Source: Caulobacterales bacterium (lineage in GTDB: Bacteria > Pseudomonadota > Alphaproteobacteria > Caulobacterales > Caulobacteraceae). From it: 59,383 nt of DNA. The DNA is taken from positions 1 to 59,383 of the forward strand of contig JACPDR010000038.1 in assembly GCA_016183935.1 (NCBI GenBank), written 5' to 3'. The notes under the pieces are model-generated. The model saw only the letters and a program-made list of their open reading frames with translations. It had not been told where the DNA came from and did no database searches. This document shows, in pieces, positions 40,099 through 48,635 of this stretch; the first letter of the stretch is position 1, and each line of letters opens with the position of its first letter. Both the position numbers and the translations under genes were made by a program.

Positions 40099-43000
40099 CC
40101 GACGCCGTCGCCCCCGCGCCGCGGCCGACCCCGCGAAGGAGCGTCGGCCGGAGCCTGCTGCTCGCCGCCGGCGTACTGGCCTGCGTCCTTCTGGTGCTGG
40201 TCGCGCTGCTCTACCTCAACCGTCGCGCCGCCACGCGACAGGTGCTGGTCGGCTGGCTGGAGCGGCAAGGCGTCCCGGCCGACATGGACATCGAGCGGGT
40301 CGAACTCGACGGCCTCGTGGCCAGCATCCGCATAGGCGACCCCCGCAATCCCGACGCGGTGGTCGAACGGGTCGAGGTCGATTACGCCATCGGCGCACCG
40401 TGGTCGAAGGCGGGCATGGGGCTCACGCCCAGCCGCATCCGTCTCGTCCGCCCGGTGCTGCGGGCGTCGTTCCGGGACGGGGAGTTCTCGGTCGGTTCGC
40501 TCGATCCACTGGTCGAGCGGTTCACCGGCCGCCCGCCGCGGCCGGACGTGCGGGGACCGCTGGTTTTGATCGAGCAGGGCCGTGTCCGGCTGGACACCGA
40601 ATACGGTCCGGTCGGCATCCTCGGCGACGCCCGCGTCGATGACGGCAAGCTGATCCAGCTGAGCGCCCGCATGCCTGCCGCCAACCTCAAGAGCGGCGGG
40701 ATCGAGGCGCGCGCCCTGGCCGCCACGGTGAGCGTCAACACCACTGGAGACCGGATGGCCGTGCGCGCCACGGCCTCGGCCGATCAGGCGGCGCTGCCCG
40801 GTTTCTCGGGCGTCGCGCCCCGGCTGACGCTGACCGGAAACCTGCCCTACCCCGACCTGAAGCAGCGACGCGGCGACGGCCGCGCCCGCCTCGACGCCGG
40901 CCTTGTCGCCCGGCGCCTCTCGGCTGGAGACATGGTCGCCAGCGACGCTGTCGCCCGCCTGATCTTCGACGGCCAGACGACTGGATGGCTGGAGGCCTTC
41001 CGTATCGAGGGCGCGGCCGACGCCGACCTCCGCGCCGCCCGGCTGACCGGGCCGGACCTCGCCGCCACGGCCGCCACGGTCCGCTGGAACGACGGCCGCG
41101 CGCTTCTGACCCGCGATGACAAAAGCTTCGGCTGGCGCATCGACGGCCCGGCCCGGATTTCGGCCGCGCGAGCCTCCGGCGCCGGGCTGGACGGATCCGG
41201 CGTGTCGTTGGCCTCCAGCGACCTGACCGCCGGCGGGCGCTACGCCGCGTGGGAAGTGACCGGGCCGCTCGCCCTGAGCGCCGACCGCCTCGGATGGGGC
41301 GATCTGTCCCTGGCCGGGGCCCGCGGCTCGGCCGACCTCGAGCTCGTCGCCGGCGCTGGCCTGCGGCTGAATCTGGCCGGCGGCCTGCGTGCGGCGCGTG
41401 GCGCCTGGCCTCTGTTCGGGCCCGCGGCGCGCGACGACAGCGCCGATCTGGCCGAGATGAAGGGGGCGTTGGCGAATTTCGCAGTCGACATCCCCCGCTT
41501 CACCTTGGCGTCCGCGGGCGGCGGGACGCGCGTGGTGCTCGACCGGCCCGCGACGCTGCGACCGGCCAACGGCGGCGTCCTGACGCTCGGTCCGGCCGCC
41601 GGCCCGATCTTCGCCGCCGCTCCCGGCCAGTCCGGCGGCGGGGCTCTCGTCGTGACCGCCACGCGGGGCCGGGGCCTGCCCGAGGCCGCCTTCTCCGTTC
41701 CGGCCTGGCGGCTGACGTCCGACGGCTTCACCGCCGACCTCGACGGCCGCGCCGCCCTCGATTTCGACCTCGCCCGCGGGATCGCGCTGGAGACCCGCGG
41801 CCGGCTGGCCTCGTCTGGCGGACGCGTCACCTATGTCGCGTCCGGCTGTGCGCCGCTCACGGTCGAACGACTGGAGCTGGGCGAGAATGATGTCCTCGAC
41901 CTGTCCGGCCGCGCCTGCCCCGTCGAGCGGCCGCTGGTCAGCATCGCCGGCGGACGCTGGCGGGCCGACGCCGCCCTCGCCGGCGTCGACGCCTCCGTTC
42001 CTTTCCTCGCCCTGAATTTCAGCGACGCCGCGGGCCGTCTCGTGGCGACGGGCGGCCCGGGCGGCCTCGGCCTCGACGCCCGCGTCGAGCGCGCCACGGT
42101 CCGGGACGCCACCACGCCCCTGCGCTTCAATCCGCTCGATGCGTCCGGATCGGCCCGGCTGGCGGACGAGGACTGGACCGGCGCCTTCGACCTGTCACGT
42201 GGCGGGACCGTTCTCGGCCGCCTCGACCTGGCGCACGACGGCTCGTCGGGCGCCGGCGGCCTGACCATCGACGCCCCCTCCATCGTCTTCGCGGAAGAGG
42301 GCCTGCAGCCGGCCGATCTCAGCCCGCTGGCCGGCGACTTCGTCGGATCGCCCGCCAGCGGCTCCGTCGCCTTCCAGGGCCGGGTCGACTGGCTGGCCGA
42401 GGCCGAGGGCTCCAGCTCGGGCCGGCTGACCATCCCCAATCTCGACTTCGTCAGCCCGGCCGGGCCGGTGAAGGGGCTGAGAGGAACCGTCGACTTCATC
42501 AGCCTGGCCCCCCTGGTCACCGCACAGGGACAGCGACTGACCGCCGACCGGCTGGAGTCGGTCACGCCCCTGACCGACATCGACGTGGCGTTCAGCCTCG
42601 ACAAGGCGGCGATCTCCATCGAGGGCGGCGAACTGGCCGTGGGCAGCGGCGTCGTCCGGGTGGAGCCCTTCGCCCTTCCGCTCGATCGGAGCCAGCCGTT
42701 CAGCGGCGTCATCGTGCTGGAGAACGTCCAGTTGGGTGAGGTGATCGCCGGTTCCGGCTTCGCCGACACGGTGATGCTGGACGCCGTCGTGTCCGGCCGC
42801 CTGCCCTTCACCTCCGATCCTGTCTCCGGAATCCGCGTCACCGGCGGAACCCTGGCCGCCGTCCAGCCGGGCCGCCTGTCGATCCAGCGTGAGGCGCTGA
42901 GCGGCCTCGAGGCCGGCGGCGGCGGCGAAGGCGTTCCGCCCAACACGGTGCAGGACCTGGCCTACCAGGCGATGGAGAATCTGTCGTTCGACATCCTGTC

Positions 43001-43298
43001 CGCCGAGGTCAACAGCCTCGACGAGGGGCGCATCGGCGTGCTGTTCCACATCCGGGGCCGTCACGATCCGCCGGAGCATCAGGAACTGCGCATCAGCATC
43101 GCCGAGTTCGTCAGCCGCGAGTTCCTCAATCGCGAACTGCCCCTGCCGTCCGGCACCGGCATCGACCTGACTCTCGACACCACCCTCAACCTGAATCAGC
43201 TGATTGGCGACCTGCTGGAGCTGAACAGGGCCCGGGCGGGCCTGCCCTCGAACGGCGCGAACGGTTCGCCCGAACCCACGCCTGTCCCCGTGCCTTGA
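40095..43298 (+). CDS. ydbH: YdbH-family AsmA-like intermembrane lipid-transport protein
   Basis: A 1067-residue protein with a short cytosolic N-terminus, one membrane helix (about residues 18-41) and a very long periplasmic part. That part is built of beta-strand repeats with the YdbH/DUF3971-like pattern of amphipathic strands. The C-terminal YdbH signature includes GRIGVLFHIRGRHDPPEHQELRI-type sequence around residue 985 and NLNQLIGDLL near the end. In E. coli, YdbH with the lipoprotein YnbE forms a phospholipid bridge to the outer membrane. The genes for YnbE and YdbL follow at once, which strongly supports the assignment. Confidence 0.9.
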   Translation: MTDAVAPAPRPTPRRSVGRSLLLAAGVLACVLLVLVALLYLNRRAATRQVLVGWLERQGVPADMDIERVELDGLVASIRIGDPRNPDAVVERVEVDYAIGAPWSKAGMGLTPSRIRLVRPVLRASFRDGEFSVGSLDPLVERFTGRPPRPDVRGPLVLIEQGRVRLDTEYGPVGILGDARVDDGKLIQLSARMPAANLKSGGIEARALAATVSVNTTGDRMAVRATASADQAALPGFSGVAPRLTLTGNLPYPDLKQRRGDGRARLDAGLVARRLSAGDMVASDAVARLIFDGQTTGWLEAFRIEGAADADLRAARLTGPDLAATAATVRWNDGRALLTRDDKSFGWRIDGPARISAARASGAGLDGSGVSLASSDLTAGGRYAAWEVTGPLALSADRLGWGDLSLAGARGSADLELVAGAGLRLNLAGGLRAARGAWPLFGPAARDDSADLAEMKGALANFAVDIPRFTLASAGGGTRVVLDRPATLRPANGGVLTLGPAAGPIFAAAPGQSGGGALVVTATRGRGLPEAAFSVPAWRLTSDGFTADLDGRAALDFDLARGIALETRGRLASSGGRVTYVASGCAPLTVERLELGENDVLDLSGRACPVERPLVSIAGGRWRADAALAGVDASVPFLALNFSDAAGRLVATGGPGGLGLDARVERATVRDATTPLRFNPLDASGSARLADEDWTGAFDLSRGGTVLGRLDLAHDGSSGAGGLTIDAPSIVFAEEGLQPADLSPLAGDFVGSPASGSVAFQGRVDWLAEAEGSSSGRLTIPNLDFVSPAGPVKGLRGTVDFISLAPLVTAQGQRLTADRLESVTPLTDIDVAFSLDKAAISIEGGELAVGSGVVRVEPFALPLDRSQPFSGVIVLENVQLGEVIAGSGFADTVMLDAVVSGRLPFTSDPVSGIRVTGGTLAAVQPGRLSIQREALSGLEAGGGGEGVPPNTVQDLAYQAMENLSFDILSAEVNSLDEGRIGVLFHIRGRHDPPEHQELRISIAEFVSREFLNRELPLPSGTGIDLTLDTTLNLNQLIGDLLELNRARAGLPSNGANGSPEPTPVPVP

Positions 43299-43378
43299 CC
43301 GCGCCGCCTTGGCCGTTCAGGACCCATTCACCCCGCGCGGCGTTAGGTCGTTGCAGATCAATACCGGAGACCCCCGCC

Positions 43379-43567
43379 ATGAACCGGACGCGCGCCCGTC
43401 TCGTCCTGATCGGCCTCATCGCCGCCCTCGGCGCGGGCGCCTGCACGCCCACGGTCCGGTTGCAGGTCGATCCGATCCAGATCTACGCCAAGCTGGACGC
43501 CGACGTCCGCGTCCGTCTCGACAAGGAGCTTCAGGACCTCCTCGTCGAGAACCCGAACCTGTTCTGA
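43379..43567 (+). CDS. ynbE: YnbE-family lipoprotein
   Basis: A 62-residue lipoprotein with a lipobox GAGAC (Cys about 22) and a short mature part CTPTVRLQVDPIQIYAKLDAD. It contains the family's VxVxxPxxPIxI-like strand, which pairs with the YdbH C-terminus in the E. coli complex. GGAG lies about 9 nt before the ATG. The stop overlaps the next start (TGATG). Confidence 0.9.
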   Translation: MNRTRARLVLIGLIAALGAGACTPTVRLQVDPIQIYAKLDADVRVRLDKELQDLLVENPNLF

Positions 43568-43950
43568 TGCGAAAGCCGCTTCCGATGATGTCCTTCCGCA
43601 AGCTCTTCGTCATCACCGCCGCCGTCGCCGCTCTGGGCGTCGCCGCCGGAGCCGCCTTCGCGCAAACCTCGCAACAGAAGGCGATGATCGACGCCGCCAA
43701 GGCGCAGGGGACCGTGGGCGAACAGTCCGACGGCTATCTCGGCTTCCGACAGGCCTCGACCGATCCGGCCCTGACCCAGGCGGTCACGGTGACCAACAAC
43801 GCCCGGCGCGAGGCCTACGCCCGCAGCGGCCAGACCGCCGGCACCACGGTCGACGTCGCCGCCGCCCGCGCCTTCGTGACCATCGTCCTGCCCCGCATCA
43901 GCGCGGGCGAATGGTACCGCAACGCCCAGGGCCAGTGGGTTCAGCGTTAG
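43567..43950 (+). CDS. ydbL: YdbL-family (DUF1318) periplasmic protein
   Basis: A 127-residue protein with a signal peptide ending near AFAQT. The DUF1318 core reads KAMIDAAKAQGTVGEQSDGYLG, followed by VNAR-like VTNNARREAYA and a C-terminal GEWYRNAQGQWVQR. In E. coli YdbL modulates the YdbH-YnbE bridge. The start at 43567 overlaps the ynbE stop. Internal ATGs at 43585 and 43588 would leave a better-charged signal, so the exact start is uncertain. Confidence 0.9.
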   Translation: MRKPLPMMSFRKLFVITAAVAALGVAAGAAFAQTSQQKAMIDAAKAQGTVGEQSDGYLGFRQASTDPALTQAVTVTNNARREAYARSGQTAGTTVDVAAARAFVTIVLPRISAGEWYRNAQGQWVQR

Positions 43951-44045
43951 GCGCGGGGCCGAATTTCCCTTCCGCTCCTGAAACGGGCTAGGTCTGCCAG
44001 GCAAGCCGTCGCGCCCGTGCGTCCGCGTCCAGCCTGATCCACGCC

Positions 44046-45095
44046 ATGAACCAGCCGATTCCCGGAATCGACGACGCACAGACGCTCGCCCAAGCGATCG
44101 TCAACACCATCCATGAGCCCCTGCTGGTTCTGGACGCGGGGTTGCGCGTGCTGGCCGCCAGCCGGGCCTTCTATGAAATCTTCCGGGTCGATCCCGAGCA
44201 CACCATGGGCTGTCTGCTCTATGATCTGGGCGACGGCCAGTGGAACATCCCCGCCCTGCGCCTGCTGCTCGAGACCATCATTCCCGAGAAGACGGCCATG
44301 GATCGGTTCGAGGTCGACCACGACTTCCCGGGCGTCGGCCGCCGCACCATGCTGCTGAACGCGCGCAAGGTGATCTACGAGACCAGTCCGAACACCACCA
44401 TCCTGCTGGCCTTCACCGACATCACCGTCCGGCGCGCCATCGAACGGGAGAAGGCCGAGCTCCTCGAGACGACCGAGGAGTTGCTGCGCCAGAAGCAGAT
44501 GCTGCTCGAGGAGATGCAGCACCGGGTCGCCAACAGCTTGCAGATCATCGCCAGCATCCTGCTGATCAAGGCCCGGGCGGTCACGTCGGAGGAAACCCGT
44601 CACCACCTCAAGGACGCGCACCAGCGCGTGCTGTCGGTCGCCGAGGTCCAGTCCCAGCTCCACGCCTCGGGCGGCGTCGATCAGATCGAGGTCGGTCCCT
44701 ACCTGTCCAAACTCTGCGCCAGCCTCTCCGCCTCGATGATCGGCGACAGCCACCCGATCGTCCTCAAGGTGGCGGCGGACCATGGCCGCATCGGCTCCGA
44801 CAAGGCGGTCAGCATGGGGCTGATCGTCACCGAACTGGTCATCAACGCCATCAAATACGCCTTCCCCGAGCCGCGCGCGGACGCACGGGTGCTGGTCGGG
44901 TTCGAGAGCGCCGGAACCGGCTGGATCCTGACGATCAGCGACAACGGCGTGGGCGCCGCCGAAACCGCCGTGCCCCTCGCTCACGGCGGCCTCGGCACGG
45001 CCATCGTCGAGGCGCTGGTCAAGCAGTTGGACGCCCGCATGCAGGTTCAATCCGCCGCGGGCATGAACGTCTCCATCCGCCACGCCGGCGTCTGA
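44046..45095 (+). CDS. PAS-domain sensor histidine kinase of the HisKA_2/HWE type
   Basis: A 349-residue soluble kinase. The N-terminal PAS domain (about residues 15-130) has IVNTIHEPLLVLDAGLRV and the FTDITVRRAIE exit. A coiled coil leads to the HisKA_2 box EEMQHRVANSLQIIASIL (phospho-His about 160). The HATPase has the N-box VTELVINAIKYAF and SDNGVG. Such kinases often signal to small receivers or to the PhyR general stress pathway. The sequence shows no membrane segment or receiver, and the partner is not adjacent. Confidence 0.92.
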   Translation: MNQPIPGIDDAQTLAQAIVNTIHEPLLVLDAGLRVLAASRAFYEIFRVDPEHTMGCLLYDLGDGQWNIPALRLLLETIIPEKTAMDRFEVDHDFPGVGRRTMLLNARKVIYETSPNTTILLAFTDITVRRAIEREKAELLETTEELLRQKQMLLEEMQHRVANSLQIIASILLIKARAVTSEETRHHLKDAHQRVLSVAEVQSQLHASGGVDQIEVGPYLSKLCASLSASMIGDSHPIVLKVAADHGRIGSDKAVSMGLIVTELVINAIKYAFPEPRADARVLVGFESAGTGWILTISDNGVGAAETAVPLAHGGLGTAIVEALVKQLDARMQVQSAAGMNVSIRHAGV

Positions 45096-45164
45096 CCGCC
45101 GTCGCCCGGGCTTGCGGCCGACGGCCGCGCTCGCCCGCGGCCGCTCATGGGGGTATCCTGCGCC

Positions 45165-45449
45165 ATGGCCAACCCACCGTTCCGTCTCGTCGGCAGCCTC
45201 CTCGTCGCGGGCGGCATCGCCGCCGGCGCCACTGTCGCCATCAGCGTCGCCTGGGCCGCGATCGGCGGGGGCGACCTGCCGATGCACGGCTGGATCGCGC
45301 TATTGCTGGGCATCTTCGGGACCGTGGGTCTCGCCTGGGGCCTGATGGCGCTGGCCTTCAAGTCGGACCGGGAGGGCTGGGACGATCGCGTCGACAACAA
45401 TCTCGATCCGGGCGGCGACCCCGACGGGGATCACGACGACAAGCCTTGA
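45165..45449 (+). CDS. Small two-helix membrane protein
   Basis: A 94-residue protein with two membrane helices (about residues 7-30 and 41-63) and an Asp-rich cytosolic tail (DGDHDDKP). I do not recognise a family. The ATG at 45165 follows a G-run about 11 nt upstream; another in-frame ATG at 45147 would add six residues. It sits between the kinase and the dioxygenase genes on the same strand. Confidence 0.65.
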   Translation: MANPPFRLVGSLLVAGGIAAGATVAISVAWAAIGGGDLPMHGWIALLLGIFGTVGLAWGLMALAFKSDREGWDDRVDNNLDPGGDPDGDHDDKP

Positions 45450-45480
45450 GCGCCGCCGCCCGCCGCGCGATAGGTCGCCG

Positions 45481-46293
45481 ATGACCGATCCATCCGAACC
45501 GCGCCCCTCCGGGATCACCTACGCCGGCTACCTCGCCCTCGACGACCTGCTGGCGGCCCAGCATCCGCTGTCGGACGAACACGACGAGATGCTGTTCGTC
45601 ATCATCCACCAGACCAAGGAGCTGTGGCTCAAGCAGATCCTGCACGAGGTCGCCCAGGCCCAGGGACAGGTCCGCGCCGGCGATCTCGTCCCGGCCTACA
45701 AGGGCCTGGCGCGGGTCAGCCGCATCCAGGCGGTGATGACCATGAGCTGGGACATCCTGGCCACGATGACGCCGGCCGACTACCTGCGTTTCCGCGGCGT
45801 GCTGGGCTCGTCCTCGGGTTTTCAGAGCGACCAGTTCCGCCGCTTCGAATACATGCTGGGCCTCAAGGACGAGCGCTTCCTGCGCTTCCACGAGGAGCGA
45901 CCCGCCGCCCACGCGGCATTGAAGGCGGCCCTCGACGCGCCCAGCCTCTACGACGACGCCCTGGCCCAGCTGGCCGCCGCCGGCCTGCCCGTGCCGGCCG
46001 AGGTCCTGAACCGCGATGTCAGCCAGGCCTATACGCCCTCCGAGGGGGTCGAGGCCGCCTGGCTTGAGGTCTATCGCGACACCGCCCGCTGGTGGCCCCT
46101 CTACCAGCTGGCCGAAAAGCTGGTCGATCTAGACGACGCCCTGCTGACCTGGCGGCACAAGCATGTGGTCACGGTCGAGCGCATCATCGGCCGTCGCCGC
46201 GGCACCGGCGGAACCGAGGGCGTGGCCTACCTGACCGAGACCCTCCAGCGTCGCTGCTTCCCCGAGCTGTGGTCGCTGCGCACCAAACTCTGA
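45481..46293 (+). CDS. kynA: Tryptophan 2,3-dioxygenase
   Basis: A 270-residue heme enzyme that opens the indole ring of L-tryptophan to N-formylkynurenine, the first step of the kynurenine pathway. Visible are ITYAGYLALDDLLAAQHP, the distal His in FVIIHQTKELWLKQ, SRIQAVM, the substrate-binding LGSSSGFQSDQFR, and the proximal heme His in TWRHKHVVTVERIIG followed by GTGGTEGVAYL. Length is usual. The other kynurenine genes are not in the window. Confidence 0.97.
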   Translation: MTDPSEPRPSGITYAGYLALDDLLAAQHPLSDEHDEMLFVIIHQTKELWLKQILHEVAQAQGQVRAGDLVPAYKGLARVSRIQAVMTMSWDILATMTPADYLRFRGVLGSSSGFQSDQFRRFEYMLGLKDERFLRFHEERPAAHAALKAALDAPSLYDDALAQLAAAGLPVPAEVLNRDVSQAYTPSEGVEAAWLEVYRDTARWWPLYQLAEKLVDLDDALLTWRHKHVVTVERIIGRRRGTGGTEGVAYLTETLQRRCFPELWSLRTKL

Positions 46294-46341
46294 GAGGAGC
46301 CGGAGACGCGAACTTGCAAGCGGCGGAACCCGAGGCGCTGA

Positions 46342-46360
46342 CGGCGTTCGCCGAACGCCG
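46342..46360 (+). terminator. Hairpin between kynA and the ferritin-like gene
   Basis: An 8-bp stem (CGGCGTTC with GAACGCCG) around GCC lies 48 bases after the kynA stop. No T-run follows, so termination is uncertain. Confidence 0.35.
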
Positions 46361-46442
46361 CCGCGGCCTCCGGGGCGGCTGAAAGGCAACCAAGACGGCC
46401 ACGGTGGGGTTTAACCGGCACAGAACAAGCGGGAATCCCGTC

Positions 46443-46928
46443 ATGTCCAACGCCAATCGCCACGACATCCATGTCCTCAACAACCTGATCCAGACCTCGA
46501 TCGACAGCGCCGACGGCTATCGCGAGGCCTCCACGGAGGCCGACAACCCCCGGCGTCGCGACCTGTTCGGGCGGCGCAGCTTCGAACGCCGACAGGTCGC
46601 GGAGGAACTGCAGTCGACCGTCCGCGCACTGGGCGGAGACCCCACGGCCGACGGCTCCATCCTCGCCAAGGCCCAGCGCGCCTTCGCCGACGTCAAACAT
46701 GCCCTGATGCGCGACGACGCCGGCATGATCGGGGCCGTCGAGACCGCCGAGGAGACGCTGCGGGCCCGCTTCGAAAAGGCGCTGGAGGACAGCCAGATTT
46801 CCGCCACCACGCGCGAGACCATCCGCCGCGCCTGGACCCGGGTCGATTCGGGCGGTGACGAGCTGCACGGGCTCCGCCACAGTCTCGAGGGTCGGCGCGA
46901 CGCCGACAGCCGGCTGTATCCGCACTGA
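46443..46928 (+). CDS. PA2169-family (DUF2383) ferritin-like four-helix protein
   Basis: A 161-residue helical protein with the DUF2383 pattern: LNNLIQTSIDSADGYREAS (helix 1), RRDLFGRRSFERRQVAEELQ (helix 2), GSILAKAQRAFADVKHAL and CxxGE-less helix 4. Glu/His residues suitable for a metal site are present in helices 1, 2 and 4. Its function is unknown, and homologues are stress-associated. The ATG at 46443 is favoured by the family N-terminus over the upstream in-frame ATG at 46404. Confidence 0.85.
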   Translation: MSNANRHDIHVLNNLIQTSIDSADGYREASTEADNPRRRDLFGRRSFERRQVAEELQSTVRALGGDPTADGSILAKAQRAFADVKHALMRDDAGMIGAVETAEETLRARFEKALEDSQISATTRETIRRAWTRVDSGGDELHGLRHSLEGRRDADSRLYPH

Positions 46929-46943
46929 CGCGGCCATGAAAAA

Positions 46944-46975
46944 GGCCCCGGCGTTTCCGCCGGGGCCCCGTCTTT
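46944..46975. terminator. Bidirectional Rho-independent terminator
   Basis: A 10-bp GC stem (GGCCCCGGCG with CGCCGGGGCC) around TTTC has a run of As just before it (46939-46943) and TCTTTT after it (46971-46976). It separates the converging DUF2383 and rplS genes. Confidence 0.85.
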
Positions 46976-46996
46976 TCAGCGCCGTGAGGCGGCGGC

Positions 46997-47425
46997 TTAC
47001 GCTTCGGTGTCGGCCGGGCCTTCGGCCTTGCCGGTTTCCGGCACCACCACGCCCTTGGGCGCGCGGACGGTCTGCTTCTCGGCGATCCGGGCCGACTTGC
47101 CGCGACGATCACGCAGGTAATAGAGCTTGGCGCGCCGCACGACACCGCGGCGCTTGACCTCGATGGCGTCGATGTTCGGCGACATCAGCGGGAAGACGCG
47201 CTCGACGCCCTCGCCGAAGCTGATCTTGCGCACGGTGAAATTCTCGTTGATCCCGCCGCCGGCGCGGGCGATGCACACGCCCTCGAAGGCCTGGATGCGT
47301 TCGCGCTCGCCTTCCTTGATCTTGACCATGACCCGCAGCGTGTCGCCGGGCTGGAAGTCGGGGATGGCGCGTTTCTCGATCAGGCGGGCTTTTTCTTCGG
47401 CCGCCAGGGTCTGCAGGATATTCAT
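46997..47425 (-). CDS. rplS: 50S ribosomal protein L19
   Basis: A 142-residue ribosomal protein at the 30S-50S interface. The family core is clear: [39 protein letters not shown] (in parts), [18 protein letters not shown] and [23 protein letters not shown]. The C-terminal extension of about 25 residues is usual in alphaproteobacteria. The start follows the trmD stop by 1 base, with AGGAGA inside the end of trmD, so the two are coupled. Confidence 0.97.
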   Translation of the reverse strand: MNILQTLAAEEKARLIEKRAIPDFQPGDTLRVMVKIKEGERERIQAFEGVCIARAGGGINENFTVRKISFGEGVERVFPLMSPNIDAIEVKRRGVVRRAKLYYLRDRRGKSARIAEKQTVRAPKGVVVPETGKAEGPADTEA

Positions 47426-47426
47426 T

Positions 47427-48179
47427 CTATTCTCCTCGAGCTTTGCCGCTCTTTACCTGTGATTTGGCGGAGTCAGGCTCCGCATGGGTCTTCGCCAGAT
47501 GCGCCGCCCAGAGGTCTGGCCGTCGTTCCCGGGTCGTCAGTTCCCGCTGCTCTTCGCGCCATTGTGCGACCTTCTTGTGGTCGCCCGACAGAAGCACCTC
47601 GGGTATCTCCAGCCCCTCGAATGTCCGCGGTCGCGTGTACTGCGGATGCTCCAGAAGGCCGTCCTCGAAACTCTCGCTACTCAGACTCTCCGCCTGGCCG
47701 AGGACGCCGGGCAGCAGTCTCACGCACGCCTCGATCACCACCATCGCCGCCGCCTCGCCACCGGCGAGCACCGCGTCTCCGACGGAGACCTCCTCGAACC
47801 CGCGCGCGTCGAGCACGCGCTGGTCCACCCCCTCGAACCGGCCGCACAGGACGGTGATCCCGTCCGCCTGGGCCCATTCCTTGACGCGCGCCTGGGTCAG
47901 GGGCCGACCCCGGGCGCTCATGTACAAAAGCGGCCGTCGCGGTCCGGATACGCTGTCCAGCGCCCTCGCCACCACGTCCGCTTTAAGCACGGCTCCCGGG
48001 CCGCCACCCGCAGGGGTGTCGTCCAGGAAGCCGCGCCTATCGTCGGAGAAGGCCCGAATGTCAAGCGTTTCAAGGCTCCAGAGCCCGCGCTCGCGCCACG
48101 CCGAGCCGATCAGCGACACGCCGAGCGGCCCCGGAAAGGCCTCGGGAAACATGGTCAGGACGGTGGCGGTGAAGGACAT
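47427..48179 (-). CDS. trmD: tRNA (guanine37-N1)-methyltransferase
   Basis: A 250-residue SPOUT-fold enzyme that makes m1G37 in tRNAs reading CNN codons. Visible are [36 protein letters not shown] (in parts), the SAM-knot segments [13 protein letters not shown] and [27 protein letters not shown], and [10 protein letters not shown]. The ATG at 48179 matches the family N-terminus ([11 protein letters not shown]); an in-frame ATG lies 7 codons upstream. It is co-transcribed with rplS. rpsP and rimM, the usual upstream partners, are not here. Confidence 0.96.
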   Translation of the reverse strand: MSFTATVLTMFPEAFPGPLGVSLIGSAWRERGLWSLETLDIRAFSDDRRGFLDDTPAGGGPGAVLKADVVARALDSVSGPRRPLLYMSARGRPLTQARVKEWAQADGITVLCGRFEGVDQRVLDARGFEEVSVGDAVLAGGEAAAMVVIEACVRLLPGVLGQAESLSSESFEDGLLEHPQYTRPRTFEGLEIPEVLLSGDHKKVAQWREEQRELTTRERRPDLWAAHLAKTHAEPDSAKSQVKSGKARGE

Positions 48180-48218
48180 GGCGGGGCGCTCATACAGCAA
48201 ACCCGCGCCAAATGCGCC

Positions 48219-48635
48219 TTAGGGGATCACCATCTGCATCCCCACCCCGCCCGGCGCCGTCAGCGTGAAGCCGTACTGGGCGTACAGCCTGTGCGCCTCG
48301 CCGTCGGCGATCAGGGCGACATGGGCCCGCGACGGCGCCGCCTCGCGCAGCCGTTCGACCAGGGCGGCCATGATGGCCTTGCCCAGGCCCCGGCCCTGAT
48401 GCGCCGGCTCGACGGCGATATCGACGACCATGAAGAACAGACCGCCGTCGCCGATCACCCGACCCATGCCGACCGCCTGGCCGTCGCGGCGTACGACCAC
48501 CGCATGCCAGCTGTTGGCCAGCCCGATCGCGGCCCCCTCCGGGCTCTTGCGGCTGAGGCCGGCCGCCATCCGCAGCCGCAGATACTCTTCGTCCGAGGGC
48601 GTCTCGGCCTTCAGCTGATAACCGTCCGGGATCAT
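48219..48635 (-). CDS. GNAT-family N-acetyltransferase
   Basis: A 138-residue acetyltransferase with the acetyl-CoA-binding motif A VEPAHQGRGLGKAIMAALVE (Q/RxxGxG/A) and the preceding strand FFMVVDIAV. The C-terminal beta-bulge strand reads YAQYGFTLTAPGGVGMQM. The acceptor substrate is unknown. The start overlaps the stop of the upstream DUF885 gene by 4 bases (ATGA), so they form an operon. Confidence 0.92.
   Translation of the reverse strand: MIPDGYQLKAETPSDEEYLRLRMAAGLSRKSPEGAAIGLANSWHAVVVRRDGQAVGMGRVIGDGGLFFMVVDIAVEPAHQGRGLGKAIMAALVERLREAAPSRAHVALIADGEAHRLYAQYGFTLTAPGGVGMQMVIP

Noticed and set aside
39876..40268. Minus-strand 130-codon ORF across the ydbH start
   Set aside because: No ribosome site or recognisable domain, and it is antisense to the well-supported ydbH N-terminus.
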